Shown piece after piece: positions 25,189 through 33,797 of a DNA stretch of 47,395 bases. This stretch comes from Cyanobacteria bacterium QS_4_48_99 (GTDB lineage: Bacteria; Cyanobacteriota; Cyanobacteriia; Cyanobacteriales; Rubidibacteraceae). Each line of letters starts with the position of its first letter. Position 1 is the stretch's first letter. The notes under the pieces were generated by a model. It had not been told where the DNA came from. It worked only from the letters and a program-made list of their open reading frames with translations, and ran no database searches. The position numbers and the translations under genes were made by a program. Location of the stretch: assembly GCA_003021505.1 (NCBI GenBank), contig PXPT01000025.1, forward strand, positions 1-47,395, in the 5' to 3' direction.

Positions 25189-25923
25189 TTAAGCTTTCCT
25201 CAGCACTAAAACTCCCATTATGCCACCTGCGATCGGATAGTGAGTGGCACTGGCAAATCCAGCTTGGCGAGCTAAATTCACCTGCTGTGAACCTGTTGGA
25301 AACTGATCTAGGCTGGGAGCAATGTAGGCATAGTCTTCACCCAAGCCCAAGTGTTGGGTGGCTGGTACGACAATCGTCTCCAGATACCACTGCTGAAAGT
25401 GACGCATGAAAGGCTGTGCAGGTTTATGGAAGTCGAGAATTGCAGCTTGGGCACGCGGTTTAAGGACACGGTGTAACTCTTGTAAACAGCAAGGGATGTC
25501 CGTGACATTGCGTAAACCATAGCCTATGGTAGCACCGTCGAAATATCCATCTTCAAAGGGTAAATTGCAGGCATCGGCTTCCACCCAGCAAATCGGGGGG
25601 TCAGGTTGGCAGCGTTGACGCGCGATCGCCAACTGGGCAGGAGAAAAATCCACCCCCGTAACCTCTCCTGTAATTCCTACACACCGTGCCAATCGTTGGG
25701 CTAAATCTCCACTGCCACAGCAGAGATCCAACACTACATCTCCAGGAGTTGGATCAATCCATTTTACTGTCATCAACTTCCATACACGGTGTTGCCCTAA
25801 ACTTAACCAATCGTTGAGTTGATCATAAACCGGGGCAATGCGGTCAAATAACGCTTGAATTTCTGATGCTGTAGAAGTCAACTTAATAGCAAATATGGCC
25901 GCTTTTAAGTGAGTAAAGTACAC
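25189..25923 (-). CDS. menG: Demethylphylloquinone/demethylmenaquinone methyltransferase
   Basis: MenG adds the final methyl group to phylloquinone (photosystem I) in cyanobacteria. The 244-residue UbiE/MenG family enzyme has FDRIAPVYDQLNDWLSLGQHRVWK, the SAM-binding motif VVLDLCCGSGDLA, GVDFSPAQLAIA and the C-terminal GLRNVTD...ELHRVLKP. The GTG at 25923 is the first start in the frame. The first 15 residues are not conserved, so a later start is possible. It is divergent from a region with no clear gene. Confidence 0.9.
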   Translation of the reverse strand: MYFTHLKAAIFAIKLTSTASEIQALFDRIAPVYDQLNDWLSLGQHRVWKLMTVKWIDPTPGDVVLDLCCGSGDLAQRLARCVGITGEVTGVDFSPAQLAIARQRCQPDPPICWVEADACNLPFEDGYFDGATIGYGLRNVTDIPCCLQELHRVLKPRAQAAILDFHKPAQPFMRHFQQWYLETIVVPATQHLGLGEDYAYIAPSLDQFPTGSQQVNLARQAGFASATHYPIAGGIMGVLVLRKA

Positions 25924-26364
25924 CGAATCGACGCTCAGTGCTGAGGGACAAAGTGCCCAACGCGCCTGCTAAATGTAGTCTATCCCACTGCAAACCACTA
26001 TATTAATCATTTTGTAATTTTCAATTTTTATTAAGTATTTTCACTTTCGCCACCACTCCGTCAACTCAGTAGAGTAGTGATATCTGATTTCTAATCTCAG
26101 GCGATGCGATCAGTAAAACTTTTCTTCGCGTTCTCTGCTACCGACAGCTCACAGCGGGGAATTACTTCGGCACCCGTGTCCTCGTATTTGCGGTTGATTA
26201 AATTTCCCCAGCCTCTGGAAGTGAGGGAAATCGATGTATTCCTTACCAAATCAAAGATTGTGATAAGGGCTTTGTTGCTTCCCTCACACTCCTTTAGTTA
26301 GTTTCACCTTTTCACCAACGGTCAGAGCAGGCTCCGTCGCGCGAGCAGCAGAGTAATCTCTGAC
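25924..26364. other. Gene-poor spacer downstream of the small membrane gene
   Basis: I find no supported gene. A 65-codon plus-strand frame at 26104-26301 has no ribosome site and no recognisable content. A 7-bp inverted repeat GTCAGAG (about 26318) / CTCTGAC (about 26357) lies just past the stop of the 31-residue gene and could end its transcript, though no T-run follows. Confidence 0.5.
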
Positions 26365-26460
26365 TTATTTACTGCTTGATTCGCCAGCAAAGTAAGCCCA
26401 GGTTCCAATGGTGGCAGCTAGAAGCCAGCCCATAGCCAACACTGCAACTAAATAAATCAT
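26365..26460 (-). CDS. 31-residue single-span membrane protein
   Basis: The minus strand reads MIYLVAVLAMGWLLAATIGT followed by WAYFAGESSSK and stop. A perfect AAGGAGG (plus-strand 26468-26474) lies 7 nt before the ATG, about as strong a start as any in the window. One hydrophobic helix fills residues 2-25, with a short polar C terminus. Size and shape match the small subunits of photosystems, cytochrome b6f, NDH-1 or terminal oxidases, but I do not recognise it as any specific one. A 6-bp hairpin (CAATAC/GTATTG, 26483-26499) lies just upstream of the ribosome site. The gene is too short for ordinary ORF cut-offs. Confidence 0.7.
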   Translation of the reverse strand: MIYLVAVLAMGWLLAATIGTWAYFAGESSSK

Positions 26461-27053
26461 CTTTGAGCCTCCTTGTGAGTATCAATACTTAGAGTATTGC
26501 TTTACTTGCATAACCTAACAACAGGAACAAGCCACTGCAATATTTATTAATAGAATCGAGAGATTGTTACACAAATAAACAGATTACTCAGATTCCTCTG
26601 CCTACGCTTGAACCAACAAAAATCCACTCCTTGCTTATGATCGGATCTTTGCCGTTTCTGACTTGATTGATAAAGTTGGACAACAATGAGAAAGCGAGTA
26701 GGATAGCTCAAAAATCTGAGACACCCGCCTCAACCGGGAAGGCACAAAAAACAGATTGAGTTCGTAGCAAGTTTCTACCTTGTATTGGGTTTGCCCATAG
26801 CCTACTTACAGCGTTTCTCAGAATCAGAGGTTAAAGGAGAAATAAGTGAGGTGCGATCGCATGATAAGAAGTGAGCGCGTGAGTGTGTTTGAATTTTTAA
26901 TCTCACTCCTCACCTCTTCCCTCACGCCTGCCGAAATTAGATAGCGCCCAGATACGGAAAACCGAATTGTAGTAGTGTTTCAACTCATCTAAAATGAATA
27001 TAAAGGTCACGAAAGACCAAAACCTAACTAAATTAACTTAAACTTATAGAGCC
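26461..27053. other. Divergent spacer between the 31-residue gene and DUF1825
   Basis: Apart from the leader of the small membrane gene, this holds a GAAGTGAGCGCGTGAGTGTG repeat (about 26869-26889), CTCACTCCTCACCTC units (about 26909-26925), a HIP1 site near 26854 and the DUF1825 promoter candidate. A GGTC/GACC hairpin lies at about 27006-27020. No gene was found. Confidence 0.55.
26967..26995 (+). promoter_or_regulatory. Candidate promoter for the DUF1825 gene
   Basis: TTGTAG (26967-26972), a 17-nt spacer and TAAAAT (26990-26995) match a sigma70-type promoter about 55 nt before the start codon. Confidence 0.45.
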
Positions 27054-27377
27054 ATGGGATTTTTCGATTCGGAAGTTGTCCAGCAAGAAGCGCAACAGTT
27101 ATTTGAAGACTACCAATCGCTCATGCAACTGGGCAGTAATTATGGAAAATTTGATTATGAAGGAAAAAAAATCTTCATCGAGCGCATGGAAGAGCTCATG
27201 GAGCGCTATCAAATCTTTTTGAAGCGCTTCGAGTTATCAGAAGACTTCATGGCTCAGATGAGCGTACAGCAGCTTAAAACCCAGCTCAATCAGTTCGGCA
27301 TGACTCCCCAACAAATGTTCGAGCAGATGCAGATGACCCTAGAGCGCATGAAGTCTGAGTTGAACACTACTTCTTAA
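27054..27377 (+). CDS. DUF1825 family protein
   Basis: The 107-residue protein is all-helical and charged, and matches the cyanobacterial DUF1825 family: MGFFDSEVVQQEAQQLFEDYQSLM, FDYEGKKIFIERMEELMERYQIFLKRFELS and a Met/Gln-rich end. Function is unknown. The family is nearly confined to cyanobacteria, which supports the source assignment. It converges with the penicillin-binding protein gene with a single base between them, leaving no room for a separate terminator. Confidence 0.9.
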   Translation: MGFFDSEVVQQEAQQLFEDYQSLMQLGSNYGKFDYEGKKIFIERMEELMERYQIFLKRFELSEDFMAQMSVQQLKTQLNQFGMTPQQMFEQMQMTLERMKSELNTTS

Positions 27378-27378
27378 C

Positions 27379-29349
27379 TCAATCAGGTTTGGGAGGCTGG
27401 AAGGATTTAGGAGAAGGGAAATTTTGTACGGGAACTTCTATGAGCGCCTGCTTCATGAAGTTGCGCCAAACTGGAGCAGCGTATCTACCGCCAGTAGCCC
27501 CAGCGACTAAAGGCTCGTAATTATCGTTGCCAATCCAAACTGCTGTTGCAAGCTGCGGCACGTAGCCAATAAACCAAACGTCTCGGTTTGAGTCGGTTGT
27601 TCCGGTTTTGCCGGCTGCCGGACGACCAATTTGGGCTGCCGCTCCTGTTCCCTGCTGAATAACATTTTGAAGCACGCTGTTAAGGGATGCAACTGCCCAC
27701 TGGTTGAGGACAAGCTTGGGGTCAGGCTGATTATTAAGCACCACGTTGCCTTCACTATCAGTTACCCGGACAATCATCGTCGGCTTAGAATACCAGCCAT
27801 TATTGGCAAAGGTAGCATAAGCCCCCGCCATCTCTAGAGGCTTAACTCCCCTCGCTCCCAAAGGCAAAGAAACTACAGGTCTCAGTGGACTTTCAATCCC
27901 TAGGGTACGAGCAACTTCAATAACATTCTCTATCCCCACTTTCTGCCCCAGTTTCACGGCTGGAACATTCCGAGAGTTGGTCAAGGCATTGCGGAGGCTA
28001 ACTTTCCCCGCGTATTCACCGCTGTAGTTTTTCGGCTCGTAATACCCCTCAGCAGTGCCACTCCGATAACGAACCGGAGCATCCACAATTGTGGATGAGG
28101 GGGTAAATTTACCACTAGCAAATGCGGTGTAGTAAACAAACGGCTTAAAGGAAGAGCCGGGCTGACGCAGGGCTTGGGTAACACGGTTAAACTGGCTTTC
28201 CTCATAATCGGTGCCACCCACCATCGCTTTAACAAAGTGGGTACGAGGGTCAACGGCTACCAGGGCCATCTGACTCTTATCAAGCCCCTGACGACGTAGG
28301 CGACGATGAGCCTCCTCTACCGTTTCCTTCGCTATTTGCTGCAACTCAGAGTCAACCGTGGTCTGAATGCGCAGCCCGCCCCCAATTACCTGGTCACTCC
28401 CGAAGCGCTTCTCTAACTCCGCAACCACTGCTTCTGTGACATAAGGAAGCTTACTATCCTTCCAGGTAGTAGGTTCACCTACCCAAAGCGGTTGTTTGAG
28501 GGCAGCCGCTTCTTCAGCAGCAGTAATCCAGCCGAGCTGTTCCATGCGATTGAGAACAATCGCCTGCCGCTCCTTGGTTTCTTCGTAGTTTTGAAAGGGG
28601 CTGTAGTATTCTGGGGACTGAATTATCCCAGCCATCATTGCCGCCTCTGCCAGATTTAACTCCGAGGCAGACTTTCTAAAGTAACTTTTGGCAGCAGTCT
28701 CAGCGCCGTAGTTGTTGTGACCCCAATAGACATTATTGAGGTACATTTCCAGAATTTGGTCTTTGCTGAAAATTTGCTCGACTCGGATTGCCAGTACCGC
28801 CTCAGCTAGTTTGCGGCTATAGGCTCTCTCAGGAGAGAGGAAGAGGTTTTTAACTAACTGCATGGTTATAGTGGAAGCTCCTTCCACCACCTCGCCTTCC
28901 TGGAAATTTGCCAGGAAGGCACGACCAACACTGGGTGGGTTAATGCCGCGGTGGGCATAGAAATCGCTATCTTCTATTGCCAGCACTGCTCGCTTCAGTT
29001 CGGGAGCAACTTGGTCAAGTTTGACAACTTCACGATTGGCTTCTCCGTGGAGGCGGTCGAGGAGCTTGCCTTCGATATCGTAGATGTAAGAGGTCTGGTT
29101 GGGAGCATAGTTGCGTAGCATCCTGACATCGGGCAAATTGCGGAAGCTAATCGCTAAACCAACTAATCCTCCAGCCACAACGGAACTGCTCAACATCGTA
29201 ACCGTGAGGATAGTTCCCCCTGCTGCCTTGGCTACTCCTTTGCTAAACTGGGCAGCCTTCGATGAGTGGCTCTTCTCTTGTTTTGTTCGTCGAATTGTAC
29301 TACTCGACACAACCTTCCTCTCTCCAACAAAAGTGCTTGAGGGAGACAA
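27379..29349 (-). CDS. Class A penicillin-binding protein (PBP1A type)
   Basis: A bifunctional wall enzyme with glycosyltransferase and transpeptidase activities. One membrane helix (about 44-68) precedes the GT51 domain with catalytic-Glu motif EDSDFYAHRGINP and ASTITMQLVKNLFLS. The transpeptidase has SSFKPF (SxxK), SRN and KTGTT motifs. The frame opens at TTG 29349 (656 residues). A GTG 39 nt downstream (29310) is directly preceded by GGAGAGAGGAAGG and may be the real start, giving 643 residues. It is monocistronic and convergent with DUF1825. Confidence 0.92.
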   Translation of the reverse strand: MSPSSTFVGERKVVSSSTIRRTKQEKSHSSKAAQFSKGVAKAAGGTILTVTMLSSSVVAGGLVGLAISFRNLPDVRMLRNYAPNQTSYIYDIEGKLLDRLHGEANREVVKLDQVAPELKRAVLAIEDSDFYAHRGINPPSVGRAFLANFQEGEVVEGASTITMQLVKNLFLSPERAYSRKLAEAVLAIRVEQIFSKDQILEMYLNNVYWGHNNYGAETAAKSYFRKSASELNLAEAAMMAGIIQSPEYYSPFQNYEETKERQAIVLNRMEQLGWITAAEEAAALKQPLWVGEPTTWKDSKLPYVTEAVVAELEKRFGSDQVIGGGLRIQTTVDSELQQIAKETVEEAHRRLRRQGLDKSQMALVAVDPRTHFVKAMVGGTDYEESQFNRVTQALRQPGSSFKPFVYYTAFASGKFTPSSTIVDAPVRYRSGTAEGYYEPKNYSGEYAGKVSLRNALTNSRNVPAVKLGQKVGIENVIEVARTLGIESPLRPVVSLPLGARGVKPLEMAGAYATFANNGWYSKPTMIVRVTDSEGNVVLNNQPDPKLVLNQWAVASLNSVLQNVIQQGTGAAAQIGRPAAGKTGTTDSNRDVWFIGYVPQLATAVWIGNDNYEPLVAGATGGRYAAPVWRNFMKQALIEVPVQNFPSPKSFQPPKPD

Positions 29350-29717
29350 GCAGTCAACCCTTGCTTTTCGATGATGGCATTAAATTCAAAAATTTGTGTA
29401 GTGTCTCTAATCCTATTTTTCCTAGCTGGCTCAAATGCCAGTTTCGAGGAATTTGGTGCTGCACCCTCTCCTCAAGCCTGTCCAGTTAAAAGTTGAAAAA
29501 AAGATCGCCAATCAGATTGAATTTTAACTCTATAACTGCTGAGTCGAGGAAACGCTGGGCAGCAACTCCTCCGCAAATTGTAAAAAAGAGAGACTTCATA
29601 GCCGCAATATGGTAACGCGCAGCAGACCAGGGTATGGCAAGATAAAATTTGGGAGTTTATGGGCTAAGAACCCTCTCAACAAGGACACGGGGTTCTAACT
29701 AATAGAGAGTAAAATTT
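29350..29717. other. Divergent spacer, PBP1A to cyclophilin
   Basis: No gene. It includes a CTGGC/GCCAG hairpin (about 29423-29439) and a 7-bp inverted repeat AGAACCC/GGGTTCT (29667-29696), whose loop holds CAAGGACAC. The latter ends 22 nt before the cyclophilin start and would sit in its leader. Confidence 0.5.
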
Positions 29718-30878
29718 ATGCAATTGGCACAGATTTTTCGGTTTAATTGGAGCAGACGCTTACTTAAAACGAGTGCGACTGCCATCCTCTTGGTGGTACT
29801 TTCAGTTGGTCTGAGCGGTGCTTGGTGGGACTTTGGTGGTGACGATAATGGCGACCAAACTACTCGCGAGAGTACCTTGCCCCAGGGGCAGGCGATTACA
29901 GACCCCACATCCTTATTAAGATACGCCTTACCGATTGATAACGAGCCAGTCCGAGAATTTCAAAAGGATATCGAAGATATCGCCTTCCAACTGCGCAGCA
30001 CGCGCTGGGGTGCGATGAGCCAAGATGCTCGAGATGCCAATCGGGTATTAAGCAATCGCAGCTCAGACATACTGGCAGGTGTTCCAGAAGAAGGCAAGCC
30101 GCAGGCTGAAGCTTTAATCCCCCAGATGGAAGACAAACTTAGCCAACTTCGCGAGGCGATCAGCAGCCAGGATAAAAGCCAAGTCTGGATTAAGCGGCGC
30201 GAACTTCTCAACCAGCTCGATCGAATAGAAGAAATGATGGTCGAGGAGTTCCCCTATGAAGTCCCCGCCGAATACGCTGACCTGCCACAACTCAAAGGTC
30301 GCTCCACAGTAGAGGTGGAAACGACCCAAGGCAACCTCGATATTGTCGTGGACGGTTATAGTGCCCCTGTCACTGCTGGAAACTTCGTTGATCTAGTGGA
30401 GCGGGGCTTTTATGATGGCTTAGAATTTATCCGTGCCGAAGACTTCGTTTTGCAAACTGGCGATCCACCGGGTTCCGAAGAGGGCTTTATTGACCCCAAA
30501 ACGGGTGAATACCGCTCCGTTCCTATGGAAGTGCTGGTTAGAGGCGACTCGAAACCCACTTATGGAGTGACTTTAGAAGAAGCTGGTCGTTACCGCGCCC
30601 AACCCATGCTTCCCTTCTCGGCTAACGGCGCAGTGGCGATGGCGCGTCCTGGCATTGACCCGAATGGTGGCTCTTCTCAGTTCTTTTTCTTTAAATACGA
30701 CTCAGAACTTACCCCCCCTGGCTTTAACGTAATGGACGGACGTTACGCTGTCTTTGGCTATGTCGTCGAGGGGGGCGAAATTCTAGCTGACCTAAGTGAA
30801 GACGACAAGATTGTCTCAGCTCAAGTTGTGGAGGGGGAAGAGAATCTGGTTGAGCCACAAGTTGCTCAGGCGAGTTAA
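29718..30878 (+). CDS. Thylakoid-lumen-type cyclophilin peptidyl-prolyl isomerase
   Basis: The 386-residue protein resembles plant TLP40-type lumenal cyclophilins. Residues about 20-38 form an export signal (AILLVVLSVGLSGAWW). A helical N-terminal domain (about 75-185) follows, with a Leu-rich region. The C-terminal cyclophilin domain starts at VEVETTQGNLDIVVDG and contains FYDGLEFIRAEDFVLQTGDPPG, ANGAVAMARPG and GGSSQFFFF. The catalytic Arg of the FHR motif is retained as FIR. It is expected to help fold lumenal or periplasmic proteins. The ATG at 29718 fits the signal. Confidence 0.88.
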   Translation: MQLAQIFRFNWSRRLLKTSATAILLVVLSVGLSGAWWDFGGDDNGDQTTRESTLPQGQAITDPTSLLRYALPIDNEPVREFQKDIEDIAFQLRSTRWGAMSQDARDANRVLSNRSSDILAGVPEEGKPQAEALIPQMEDKLSQLREAISSQDKSQVWIKRRELLNQLDRIEEMMVEEFPYEVPAEYADLPQLKGRSTVEVETTQGNLDIVVDGYSAPVTAGNFVDLVERGFYDGLEFIRAEDFVLQTGDPPGSEEGFIDPKTGEYRSVPMEVLVRGDSKPTYGVTLEEAGRYRAQPMLPFSANGAVAMARPGIDPNGGSSQFFFFKYDSELTPPGFNVMDGRYAVFGYVVEGGEILADLSEDDKIVSAQVVEGEENLVEPQVAQAS

Positions 30879-31140
30879 GAGAGAGCAGCTTTGCCGCAAG
30901 CAGGAGAGCTGAGGGGCAGAGGGGCAGGGGAACAGGGGAGCAGGGGAGCAGAAGGGAAAGAAGTGAGGGCGTGAGAGGGTGAGAGTGTTAGAAATACTAA
31001 TAGAATCCTTGCATCAAATCAGCTAACTCCTCACTCCTGTACGGGCGAGCCGCCGGCTCGCCCCTACCCCTCACCCCTCATTCCGCTCTCGGCACCTCCG
31101 CACCTCTGCCCATTTGCACAGAATTCTCTAATTCCCATCG
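30879..31140. repeat. Composite repeat block, cyclophilin to thiL
   Basis: GGGGAGCAGGGGAGCA units (about 30920-30950) lead into GGGAAAGAAGTGAGGGCG at 30954-30971, part of a 24-bp stretch identical to one at 37651-37674. Next comes a perfect GC-rich palindrome at 31043-31063 (arms GGGCGAGCC/GGCTCGCCC, loop GCC). Confidence 0.85.
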
Positions 31141-32142
31141 ATGAATCGACCACCAGAAACCGTTAAAGACCTCACCGAGCAGGGTATTTTGAGGCGACTA
31201 CAGCGCTTTTGTCTCCTTGAGGTGAGTGGGGATGATGCAGCACTTTTGGCGCTTGATGGAGGTCAATCTTTGGTGGTGACAACCGATGTGCTGGTAGAGA
31301 GAGTACATTTTAGTAATCGCACTACGGCTGCCGAAGACGTGGGTTGGCGAGCCGCTGCTGCCAATCTCTCGGATCTAGCGGCTATGGGAGCTTCTCCCCT
31401 CGGCATTACTGTGGGTTTGAGTCTCAGTGGCGATGTCCTTCTAGATTGGGTGGAGCGTTTCTACCAAGGGCTCTATTACTGCTTGCAGCAGTACGACACC
31501 AAAATTATGGGCGGAGATATCTGTCGCTCTTCGGTAATCACAGTTTCCATTACCGCCTTTGGTCAAGTCTTGCCTCACCGAGTCATCCGTCGCTCAAGTG
31601 CCCAACCAGGAGATGCGATTGTGGTGACAGGCATCCACGGAGGCTCGCGGGCTGGATTAGAATTACTGCTTTACCCAGAGTGGGGACAGTATCTTGGCGC
31701 TGCCCAGCGGGAATCTCTGATTCGAGCGCATCAGCGTCCTCATCCTCGGCTAGATATTGTCCCCTCTCTTTGGGATCTAGAGGGAATTTCCCATGTAGCT
31801 GGCATGGATAGCAGCGATGGTCTCGCTGATGCCGTCCTCCAAATTTGCCGTGCTAGTGGAGTGGGTGCTGTGGTTGAGCGGCACTCCATTCCCTTACCAC
31901 CTGCCCTCACTGAGCTAGTTTCCCCAGAACAAGCGCTAGAGTGGGCTTTATACGGCGGGGAAGACTTTGAACTTGTTCTTTGCCTTCCTCTCGGGGCCGC
32001 CCAAACTTTGGTGGAACGCCTAGGAGGAGCCTCAACAGTTGTCGGTCAAATCACGACTGAGCAGGAGGTCACGCTAGTTGATCGCAGTGGTGTTTATTCT
32101 AAGCGATCGCTCACTCTTACTGAAGGCTTTCAACACTTCTAA
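31141..32142 (+). CDS. thiL: Thiamine-monophosphate kinase
   Basis: ThiL phosphorylates thiamine phosphate to the active cofactor thiamine diphosphate. The 333-residue protein belongs to the PurM/ThiL ATP-grasp-like family: VSGDDAALLAL near residue 30 (metal-binding Asp), VGWRAAAANLSDLAAMGASPLGITV, GGDICRS, the MDSSDGLADAV motif and a late YGGEDFELVL. No TPP riboswitch-like sequence is visible upstream, where repeats fill the spacer. Monocistronic. Confidence 0.92.
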   Translation: MNRPPETVKDLTEQGILRRLQRFCLLEVSGDDAALLALDGGQSLVVTTDVLVERVHFSNRTTAAEDVGWRAAAANLSDLAAMGASPLGITVGLSLSGDVLLDWVERFYQGLYYCLQQYDTKIMGGDICRSSVITVSITAFGQVLPHRVIRRSSAQPGDAIVVTGIHGGSRAGLELLLYPEWGQYLGAAQRESLIRAHQRPHPRLDIVPSLWDLEGISHVAGMDSSDGLADAVLQICRASGVGAVVERHSIPLPPALTELVSPEQALEWALYGGEDFELVLCLPLGAAQTLVERLGGASTVVGQITTEQEVTLVDRSGVYSKRSLTLTEGFQHF

Positions 32143-32150
32143 CCGAAATT

Positions 32151-32178
32151 TAGCCGTGCAGGAAACCCCACACGGCTA
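32151..32178. terminator. Hairpin between converging thiL and gap2
   Basis: Perfect 8-bp arms TAGCCGTG (32151-32158) and CACGGCTA (32171-32178). Neither strand has a good T-run after the stem, so it may be a weak or factor-assisted terminator. Confidence 0.4.
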
Positions 32179-32228
32179 GTTCGAGTCTAGAATATTACTC
32201 GTATTTTGGTTGCAGCAGTGAAATGATG

Positions 32229-33245
32229 CTACGCAGACCAGTTTTGAGCTACGATTTCTGCCAAATCGAGAACCCGCTGGGAATAGCCCCACTCATTGTC
32301 ATACCAGGAAATGACTTTTACGATGTCACCGCCTAAAACCATCGTCAGGCTGGAATCGACAATGGAAGAAGCATTGTGACCGCAATAATCGGAAGAAACC
32401 AGTGGCTCGTCACTGTATTCAATAATCCCTTTCATAGAGTTTTCCGACGCTTCTCGAAGCACATCATTGACCTGCTCAGCAATCGTACCTTTCTCTACTT
32501 GAGCCACGAAGTCAACTACCGAAACGTCCGGGGTGGGAACCCGCATAGCCATGCCATTCAATTTCCCCTCTAGTTCTGGCACCACTAGAGCCACCGCCTC
32601 GGCAGCACCCGTACTTGTGGGAACAATATTGAGTCCTGCGGATCTTGCTCGTCGCAAGTCGCGGTGACTAGCATCTAGCAACCGTTGGTCGGCTGTATAG
32701 CTATGGGTCGTCGTCATTGTCCCTTTAATAATGCCAAACTGCTCGTGTAGCACCTTGGCAACGGGCGCTAGACAGTTCGTCGTGCAGCTAGCATTGCTAA
32801 TGACTTCGCCTTCATCGTGCTTGTATTCGTGGTCATTGACACCCACCAAATAGGTCTTGATGCCTGCTCCTTTGCCCGGAGCAGTCAGGAGAACTTTTTT
32901 GGCTCCTGCTGCAACGTGCTGAGAAGCTTTGTCTTTGGTACGAAAGACCCCGGTTGACTCAATGACCAGATCAACGCCCCAGGAGTCCCAAGGCAAATTA
33001 AGGGGGTTGCGATCCGAGGCACACTTGACTGTTCTGCCATCGATGTTGAAGGAATCTTCATCAGCGCTGATATCAGCTTTCAAATTCCCAAAAACCGAGT
33101 CATATTTCAGGAGATGGGCACTGGTTGAGGGATCGGAGGTGTCGTTGATGCCGACAACCTCAATTTGGCTGTTTTCGCGTTCCAGCCAGCACCTCATGAA
33201 GTTCCGTCCAATGCGTCCAAATCCGTTAATTGCTACTCTAATCAC
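32229..33245 (-). CDS. gap2: Glyceraldehyde-3-phosphate dehydrogenase, Gap2 type
   Basis: This is the Calvin-cycle (NADP-capable) type of GAPDH. The 338-residue protein has [29 protein letters not shown] (the Gap2-style cofactor region, not the Asp-Leu type of Gap1), [12 protein letters not shown] with the catalytic Cys, [23 protein letters not shown] and WYDNEWGYS. The N terminus ([16 protein letters not shown]) fixes the start. It is preceded by a promoter candidate at 33303-33330 and an HLR1-like sequence at 33419-33436. It converges with thiL. Confidence 0.95.
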   Translation of the reverse strand: MIRVAINGFGRIGRNFMRCWLERENSQIEVVGINDTSDPSTSAHLLKYDSVFGNLKADISADEDSFNIDGRTVKCASDRNPLNLPWDSWGVDLVIESTGVFRTKDKASQHVAAGAKKVLLTAPGKGAGIKTYLVGVNDHEYKHDEGEVISNASCTTNCLAPVAKVLHEQFGIIKGTMTTTHSYTADQRLLDASHRDLRRARSAGLNIVPTSTGAAEAVALVVPELEGKLNGMAMRVPTPDVSVVDFVAQVEKGTIAEQVNDVLREASENSMKGIIEYSDEPLVSSDYCGHNASSIVDSSLTMVLGGDIVKVISWYDNEWGYSQRVLDLAEIVAQNWSA

Positions 33246-33302
33246 TGCGCTTTGCCCTCTGTCTTCAATCTCAATAACATTAAAAGATTCTTAATGACCC
33301 TG

Positions 33303-33330
33303 ATTCTATCTTAAAGTCAGAATCATCCAA
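33303..33330 (-). promoter_or_regulatory. Candidate gap2 promoter
   Basis: On the minus strand TTGGAT (33325-33330) and TAGAAT (33303-33308) are separated by 16 nt, placing transcription start about 50 nt before the gap2 ATG. Confidence 0.45.
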
Positions 33331-33418
33331 CACTAGCAGCTATTAAAGCACAATCAACGAATCCCTAGAGCCAGGTTGTTGAAAATCTTTAGTTTAACTT
33401 AGTGAACATAAAATAAGA

Positions 33419-33436
33419 AAATTAACGAAATGTAAC
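33419..33436 (-). promoter_or_regulatory. HLR1-like element upstream of gap2
   Basis: GTTACATTTCGTTAATTT has one perfect HLR1 half (GTTACATT), a 2-nt spacer and a second half matching six of eight positions. It lies about 110 nt upstream of the nearest -10, so a second, more distal promoter would be needed for direct action. Confidence 0.35.
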
Positions 33437-33797
33437 AATTCCACGAAGAGTTGCAGGTTAAAGGTTATCCAAGTGAGGGGTGAGGAGTGCGGAGGTGCGG
33501 AGAGTCCCTTCAGGACTGACGCGGAGAGGGGATGACGGACGCCTAGCCGAGAGCGGAAAGTGAGGGGTGAGGGGTGAGGAGTGAGAGAGTGAGGAGTGAG
33601 AGAGTGAGGAGGTAGATGGGATGGTTTGATAGAAAAATTTATTTCTATTTCCAACACTCTCACGCTCTCACTTCTTTCCCGCAGCTCCCCGCGTCCGCTC
33701 GTCTTCTTCCTCCCCTGCTTCCCTGCTCCCCTGCTCCCCTGCTTCCCTAACCCTCTCACACCCTCACTTCTTTCCCCGCGTCTCCGTGTCTCTCTCT
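33437..33797. repeat. Repeat block, gap2 to nadD
   Basis: GTGAGGAGTGAGAGAGTGAGG units (about 33575-33612), a reverse copy of the AAGAAGTGAGAGCGTGAGAG family (about 33648-33680), and CTCCCCTGCTCCCCTGCTTC units (about 33720-33745). A 135-codon minus-strand frame across this block is repeat only. Confidence 0.75.

Noticed and set aside
26104-26301. 65-residue plus-strand frame
   Set aside because: No ribosome binding site, mixed composition without a domain, and no partner context. I treat it as chance.
30879-31140. Possible TPP riboswitch before thiL
   Set aside because: The spacer is made of repeats and a simple GC-rich palindrome; no THI-box-like conserved segments are visible.
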